The notes under the pieces are model-generated. The model was not told the origin of the DNA. It worked only from the letters and a program-made list of their open reading frames with translations, and did no database searches. Positions 31,621 to 34,823 of a stretch of 34,823 nt of DNA are shown piece by piece. This DNA is from Solirubrobacteraceae bacterium (GTDB lineage Bacteria; Actinomycetota; Thermoleophilia; Solirubrobacterales; Solirubrobacteraceae): the NCBI GenBank assembly GCA_030447275.1, contig JAUJPF010000042.1, positions 1 to 34,823 of the forward strand, written 5' to 3'. A program made the translations under genes and the position numbers. How positions within the stretch are numbered: position 1 is the stretch's first letter; the number at the start of each line of letters is the position of its first letter.

Positions 31621-33458
31621 GCCGGCTGCTCCTCGACGATCTCCTCGGGCAGGAACGGCGTTGGGTCGGCGAGGAACTCGCGGAAGTTCTTTGCGATCTC
31701 CGGCAGGTCGCTGGCGGTCTTGCGACCGGTGGCGTCGTAGCCGATCTTCTCCGGTGCCGCCATGAACGTCGGCTCGTCGTCGCTGATCGTCTCGCCGTCG
31801 GCGCGGCGACGCATGACCACAACGCTCGCTTTGACGGTGGTCCCGTAGTGCGCGAACGCCGAGGCGGGCAGCGAGACGATCGCCTGGGTCTGGAACCGCT
31901 CGCGCATGAACTCGCGCACGTAGGCGAGCGTCTTGTTGTAGAGGACGCCGTCGGGCAAGACGATGCCGACACGCCCGGTTCCGGGCTTGAGCAGCCCCCA
32001 GACACGTTCGATGAAGACGATCTCCGTCTTCTGGCTTTCGCGGGGCTCGCGGGTCTTCTTCTTGCCCTTCGGCGCCTTCTTGCCGAACTCGTACTCCTCC
32101 AGCCACGAGGCGTCGGACAGCTCGACAGCCGCGCCGAACGGCGGGTTCGTCAGGACGACGTCGAAGTTGCCTGCCCTGAGCTCGCGGTTGGCGGCGGTGA
32201 GGTGCTTCATCGGCTGGAGCGCGTCCTCGCAGACGACATTCGAGTGGCCGTCGTCATGGAGGATCATGTTCATCTTCGAGACGCGGCAGATCTCCTCGTT
32301 GACCTCGATGCCGTGCAACTGGGTCATCGCGAAGTCGTGCCAGTGCGCGTAGTGCTCGCTGGTGTTCGGCGCGTAGAACTCGTCGGCCTCCGCCCGGACG
32401 GCGTCCAGCGCGTAGAGCAAGAAGCCGCCCGACCCGCATGCCGGGTCAAGGACGCGGTCGTCGTTGGTAGGGGCGACGAGATCGACCGCAAAGCGGATGA
32501 CGTCTCGGGGCGTGAAGTACTGACCGAAGTCGCCCTTGAAGAAGCCGTCCATGAACTGCTCGAACGCCAAGCCCTTGACGTCGAGGTCCGTGGCGCTGAG
32601 GTTGATTTCCTGGAGATGAGTGACGATTGCGCGGGTCTGTCCGTCGCTGACCTTGATCGTTTCGGTGAAGACGTTGGGGTCGCGGACCTTCTGCTCGTCG
32701 TAAAGCTTTCGGATGCGCCCAGCCAGCGCCTTCGCGCTCTCGTGCGTTTTGATCTGAAACTGATAGGGCTCCCCGTCCTTCCGCTTCGCCTTCTCATCGG
32801 CGATCTTCACGAAGATCAACTTGCACAGCTCGCTGAACGCCTGCGGTGGCGACAGCTTCCCGCCTTGCCACAGCGTCTGATGGCTCTTTCGGATCGCGGT
32901 GATTAGGTCCTCGCGGCTGACCGCCGCGATGTCCAGCGGGCCGCCCTTGGTGTACTTGAACTCCTGGGGCTTGCCGTAAGCTGCCGGAAGGTCAGCGATC
33001 ACGTTCTTCTCGCGCTCCAGGGCGCCGTAGGCGCCCGTGAAGTCGAGGAAGCGCCGGGTGAGACCGGCGACCACGCCTACGTACTCTGCGCGGAACTTGT
33101 CAGCGGTGCCGTTGCCGGCCGCCTGCTCGACCGCCTGGCTGAACTCGTTATCGGTGATCCCGTCCTTCTTGGTCTCGATGACCGCGAAGGGGTCCTTCCG
33201 GGCGTCGTCGCGGAAGACGACGAGATCCGCGGAGTCCTTCGGCGTCCGGTCGGGGACGGTTATCTCGACGCCGATGCGCTGCGGCTCGTAGCTGTAGCGA
33301 TAGATCAGCTCCGCCCAGAAGTCCGCCCGCACCTTCTCTTCTGGATCGTCATAGATCTCCTCGCGGCCAACAGCCTTGTATGTGATTCGCATCTTGCCGC
33401 CAGACGTCTCCAGCGACGCGTGGCCGTCAAGTAGCGCACGATCTAGGTACTCGCCCAA
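31617..33458 (-). CDS. PD-(D/E)xK nuclease + N6-adenine DNA methyltransferase fusion (BcgI-like RM subunit)
   Basis: 613 residues from a TTG at 33458 preceded by GAGAGGA; an ATG at 33392 is possible. Residues ~25-150 match the HsdR N-terminal nuclease fold: DSADLVVFRDDARKDPFAVI then ETKKDG (Asp78, Glu95, Lys97). From ~190 the HsdM-type methyltransferase follows: helical N-lobe (AFSELCKLIFVKIADEKAKR), GDFGQYFTPRDVIRFAVDLV, motif I DPACGSGGFLLYALDAVR (~335) and motif IV VVLTNPPFGAAV (~437). No translocase/helicase (HsdR) gene lies nearby. One chain with cleavage and methylation plus a separate S subunit is the architecture of type IIB enzymes such as BcgI. It may cut on both sides of its site. 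A proper HsdR could lie outside the window, so a type I system with a decorated M subunit is not excluded. Confidence 0.82.
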   Translation of the reverse strand: MGEYLDRALLDGHASLETSGGKMRITYKAVGREEIYDDPEEKVRADFWAELIYRYSYEPQRIGVEITVPDRTPKDSADLVVFRDDARKDPFAVIETKKDGITDNEFSQAVEQAAGNGTADKFRAEYVGVVAGLTRRFLDFTGAYGALEREKNVIADLPAAYGKPQEFKYTKGGPLDIAAVSREDLITAIRKSHQTLWQGGKLSPPQAFSELCKLIFVKIADEKAKRKDGEPYQFQIKTHESAKALAGRIRKLYDEQKVRDPNVFTETIKVSDGQTRAIVTHLQEINLSATDLDVKGLAFEQFMDGFFKGDFGQYFTPRDVIRFAVDLVAPTNDDRVLDPACGSGGFLLYALDAVRAEADEFYAPNTSEHYAHWHDFAMTQLHGIEVNEEICRVSKMNMILHDDGHSNVVCEDALQPMKHLTAANRELRAGNFDVVLTNPPFGAAVELSDASWLEEYEFGKKAPKGKKKTREPRESQKTEIVFIERVWGLLKPGTGRVGIVLPDGVLYNKTLAYVREFMRERFQTQAIVSLPASAFAHYGTTVKASVVVMRRRADGETISDDEPTFMAAPEKIGYDATGRKTASDLPEIAKNFREFLADPTPFLPEEIVEEQPA

Positions 33459-33611
33459 CTCGTCCTCTCGATTCGGCCTTCTAGTGGCGTCGGTCTTGGC
33501 GGGTCCTCCTCGCGCAGGCTATGCACAAACTCGGACGGCCGCTTCGGATCGTCGAGGGCACACGGAGAACCGCGACCTCGGCTCTGCGGTGAGTCGCCGC
33601 GCCGGGCTCCC

Positions 33612-33628
33612 GGAGGCTCTTAGCCTCC
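33612..33628. terminator. Hairpin upstream of the RM operon
   Basis: GGAGGCT (33612-33618) and AGCCTCC (33622-33628) pair around CTT. It lies ~95 bp after the stop of the 55-codon gene and upstream of the RM genes, suiting a terminator between the two minus-strand units. The remaining gap (33459-33721) holds nothing else I can support. Confidence 0.4.
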
Positions 33629-33721
33629 TGTCGCTGGGGCTGAAGCCGCACGCCGGGGTGTCGAGCTCGAGGCGTCACCGCGCTCGCTCACCGTCACGCG
33701 CATCGGTGAGGGACGCACCGA

Positions 33722-33889
33722 CTAGTCGTCGCCGTCCCCGTCGTCACGGGGCGGGACCACGGTCGGCTCGTACATCTCGCCCGCATCGTCGTCCCAGATG
33801 TGCGTCGTCGCGATGTGCTCCGCGATCTCGCGGTCGATCTCGGACGGCGACAACTGTCGAATCGGCTCGCGGTCCTCATGTTCGGTCAT
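33722..33889 (-). CDS. Small very acidic protein (55 residues)
   Basis: ATG at 33889 with GAGGTG seven bases upstream; the start overlaps the stop of the zinc-ribbon gene (ATGA), so the two are coupled. It reads MTEHEDREPIRQLSPSEIDR, then EIAEHIATTHIWDDDAGEMY and EPTVVPPRDDGDGDD. About one third of residues are Asp or Glu. A short helix is followed by a disordered acidic tail. No family is recognised. The acidic composition and the position beside an RM system allow speculation about DNA mimicry or an antitoxin-like role, but nothing in the sequence proves it. Confidence 0.6.
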   Translation of the reverse strand: MTEHEDREPIRQLSPSEIDREIAEHIATTHIWDDDAGEMYEPTVVPPRDDGDGDD

Positions 33890-34138
33890 GGCGTCACCTC
33901 GACAGTCGCGTTGCGGGCCGGATGCTGACCCTGCGTGTCCCAGCCCGGCGGGATGATCGGTTGCCGAGCCGGCTCGACCCGATGGCTATGGACGGTCGTC
34001 GGGTCACCCTGGTTGAGCCACCGCCGGTAGTGAACGGTCGCACCAGCCGCGGGCCTTGATCGGTGCGTCGCACCCGTCGACCGCGCAGACCGGGCGGGGG
34101 AGCGGCACCTCGAGCGGCGGGATCGGGACGCTCGGCAA
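33886..34138 (-). CDS. Small zinc-ribbon protein of phage/HNH-associated type (one frameshift)
   Basis: Read from a TTG at 34138 (PSVPIPPLEVPLPRP) into CAVDGCDAPIKARGWCDR; an extra base near 34040 then gives HYRRWLNQGDPTTVHSHRVE and the end QHPARNATVEVTP. The corrected motif C-x4-C-x(10)-C-x2-H-Y-x-R-W-x3-G-D-P is the Cys3His ribbon found in many phage and mobile-element small proteins, some with HNH nucleases attached. No HNH residues follow here. About 83 residues. It diverges from the collagen-like gene at 34145 with almost no gap and is coupled to the acidic gene downstream. The start is uncertain. Confidence 0.55.
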
Positions 34139-34144
34139 ACCGGG

Positions 34145-34690
34145 ATGTTGAGGATCATCGTCGCCTCAGCGGCGCTGTTCGTCGCTCTGGGCGGGTCGTC
34201 GTGCGCGGCGGTCTCGCTCCGACGCAACAGCGTCGGATCGCGCGAGCTCCGCGCCAAGGCGGTCGGCGGGTCGGAGCTGCGGTCCTCGGCGGTCCGCAGC
34301 CGGCACCTCGCGTCCGGGTCGGTCACGACCAGGAAGCTCTCTCGGTCGGCGCGGCGGGCGCTGCGCGGAGCGGCCGGGCCGACGGGACCGGCGGGGCCGA
34401 GCCCGGTGACCTTCCGAGCGAGCGTGGAGCTCACCGGGGCAGTGGTCCGGGGCAGCCCTGCGGGATCCCAGAAGCCCGAGGTGGGACGCTACGAGCTGAC
34501 CTTCGGGCGCGACGTCAGCCAGTGCACTCCCGTCGCCACGCTCCGCCGCGTAGAGGGCGGCCCGCGCCCTGACGAGCCCCCCGCCGGCCGGATCACGGCA
34601 GCCGCCTCCGGCTCCACGATCGTGGTCCGGACCTTCGACGCGGACGGACGACCTGACGACATCTCGTTCAACCTGATCGTCGCCTGCTGA
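34145..34690 (+). CDS. Secreted protein with short collagen-like motif
   Basis: 181 residues from ATG 34145. The N-terminus MLRIIVASAALFVALGGSSC is a signal peptide with a possible lipobox-like Gly-Ser-Ser-Cys. It is followed by AVSLRRNSVGSRELRAKAVG, with repeated S-x-x-L-x-x-x-(S/A)-V units (SRELRAKAV, GSELRSSAV, SRHLASGSV), then GAAGPTGPAGPSP (Gly-x-Pro repeats). A C-terminal ~90-residue domain has two Cys (DVSQCTPVATLRR and NLIVAC). This repeat-plus-collagen layout is very common in exported proteins of Thermoleophilia; the function is unknown. It ends 10 bp before a hairpin. Confidence 0.75.
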   Translation: MLRIIVASAALFVALGGSSCAAVSLRRNSVGSRELRAKAVGGSELRSSAVRSRHLASGSVTTRKLSRSARRALRGAAGPTGPAGPSPVTFRASVELTGAVVRGSPAGSQKPEVGRYELTFGRDVSQCTPVATLRRVEGGPRPDEPPAGRITAAASGSTIVVRTFDADGRPDDISFNLIVAC

Positions 34691-34700
34691 GGCTCCCGCC

Positions 34701-34716
34701 GCGCCCGGCCGGGCGC
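34701..34716. terminator. GC palindrome between convergent genes
   Basis: GCGCCCGGCCGGGCGC is a perfect 16-bp palindrome, 10 bp after the stop of the + gene and 24 bp beyond the stop of the minus-strand gene entering from the right. It suits a bidirectional terminator, although without a central loop it would have to open at the middle. Confidence 0.45.
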
Positions 34717-34740
34717 CGTGCTCCTCCTGTGCCGTCAGCG

Positions 34741-34823
34741 CTAGCCGAGCAGGCCGGCCACGAGCAGTCCGAGGCCGGCGACCCCGGCCACGCCGGCGAC
34801 CGCGGTGGCGACCTGCGACCCGC
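34741..34823 (-). CDS. C-terminal end of a membrane protein (partial)
   Basis: The minus-strand frame entering from the window's right end reads GSQVATAVAGVAGVAGLGLL then VAGLLG and TAG at 34741. It is one Gly/Ala/Val-rich hydrophobic helix. Nothing more can be said because the gene is cut by the window edge. Confidence 0.4.
   Translation of the reverse strand, partial: GSQVATAVAGVAGVAGLGLLVAGLLG

Noticed and set aside
33590..33690. Anticodon-arm-like hairpin GGAGG-CTCTTAG-CCTCC, resembling a tRNA-Lys(CTT) arm
   Set aside because: No D-arm consensus upstream, no GTTCRANYC T-loop downstream and no matching acceptor stem; it is treated as a simple hairpin.

Overview
The window looks like a chromosomal segment of a high-GC actinobacterium of the Thermoleophilia/Solirubrobacterales type. 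The signs are very high GC at third codon positions, secreted proteins with collagen-like or RTX repeats, a Thermus-like IleRS, and fragments of the large zinc-finger-tailed sigma-70 proteins typical of that lineage. This is an inference from protein style; no rRNA marker is present. No tRNA, rRNA, CRISPR array, transposase or integrase was found. Many long genes between about 2 and 10 kb, and a few later, carry single-base frameshifts. Because an essential gene (ileS) is among them, most are probably sequence errors.

Layout. 1-2.1 kb: the 3' end of a saccharopine dehydrogenase-like gene and a secreted protein with a Flp/TadE-type prepilin signal. 2.1-3.0 kb: gene remnants (the C-terminal part of a sigma factor, and a response regulator joined to a histidine kinase sensor). 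3.0-9.8 kb: a GAF/HD-GYP/degenerate-GGDEF protein, ileS, an SNase-fold protein, a PASTA-like secreted protein and a small ORF. 9.8-17.7 kb: an FAD-oxidase/RTX-protein operon divergent from a giant SARP/AAA/LuxR-type regulator, then a PLP aldolase/deaminase. 17.8-19.8 kb: a four-PAS diguanylate cyclase. 20.0-20.2 kb: the N-terminal part of the sigma factor. 20.2-29.7 kb: an accessory island. 29.7-29.9 kb: the middle part of the sigma factor. 29.9-34.8 kb: a small coiled-coil gene, a two-gene restriction-modification system of BcgI-like architecture, a zinc-ribbon/acidic-peptide pair, a secreted collagen-like protein and the end of a membrane protein.

The most interesting part is a minus-strand, tightly packed seven-gene cluster (28848 down to 22392). 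It encodes an HhH + DEDDy exonuclease + DUF429 protein, a small unknown protein, a PurZ-like adenylosuccinate synthetase with Ser in place of the catalytic Asp, a dCTP-deaminase-fold protein, a patatin phospholipase, a second dCTP-deaminase-fold protein with a membrane anchor, and a deoxynucleoside kinase. Both deaminase-fold proteins lack the catalytic Glu and share a Cys-Pro-x-His-Asn motif, so they may be nucleotide sensors. Purine and deoxynucleotide enzymes next to a lipase of the kind used as a suicide effector suggest an undescribed nucleotide-based conflict (anti-phage) system. This is a hypothesis.

The three sigma fragments fit end to end without loss. Fragments A (19976) and B (29686) rejoin in frame across a repeated GGTCGT, which delimits a ~9.5 kb island holding the cluster. 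Fragments B and C (2123) rejoin across AAGG, and the opposite product of that join restores a natural end for the small coiled-coil gene next to a terminator. The region therefore looks like nested, reciprocal recombination products; misassembly has to be excluded.
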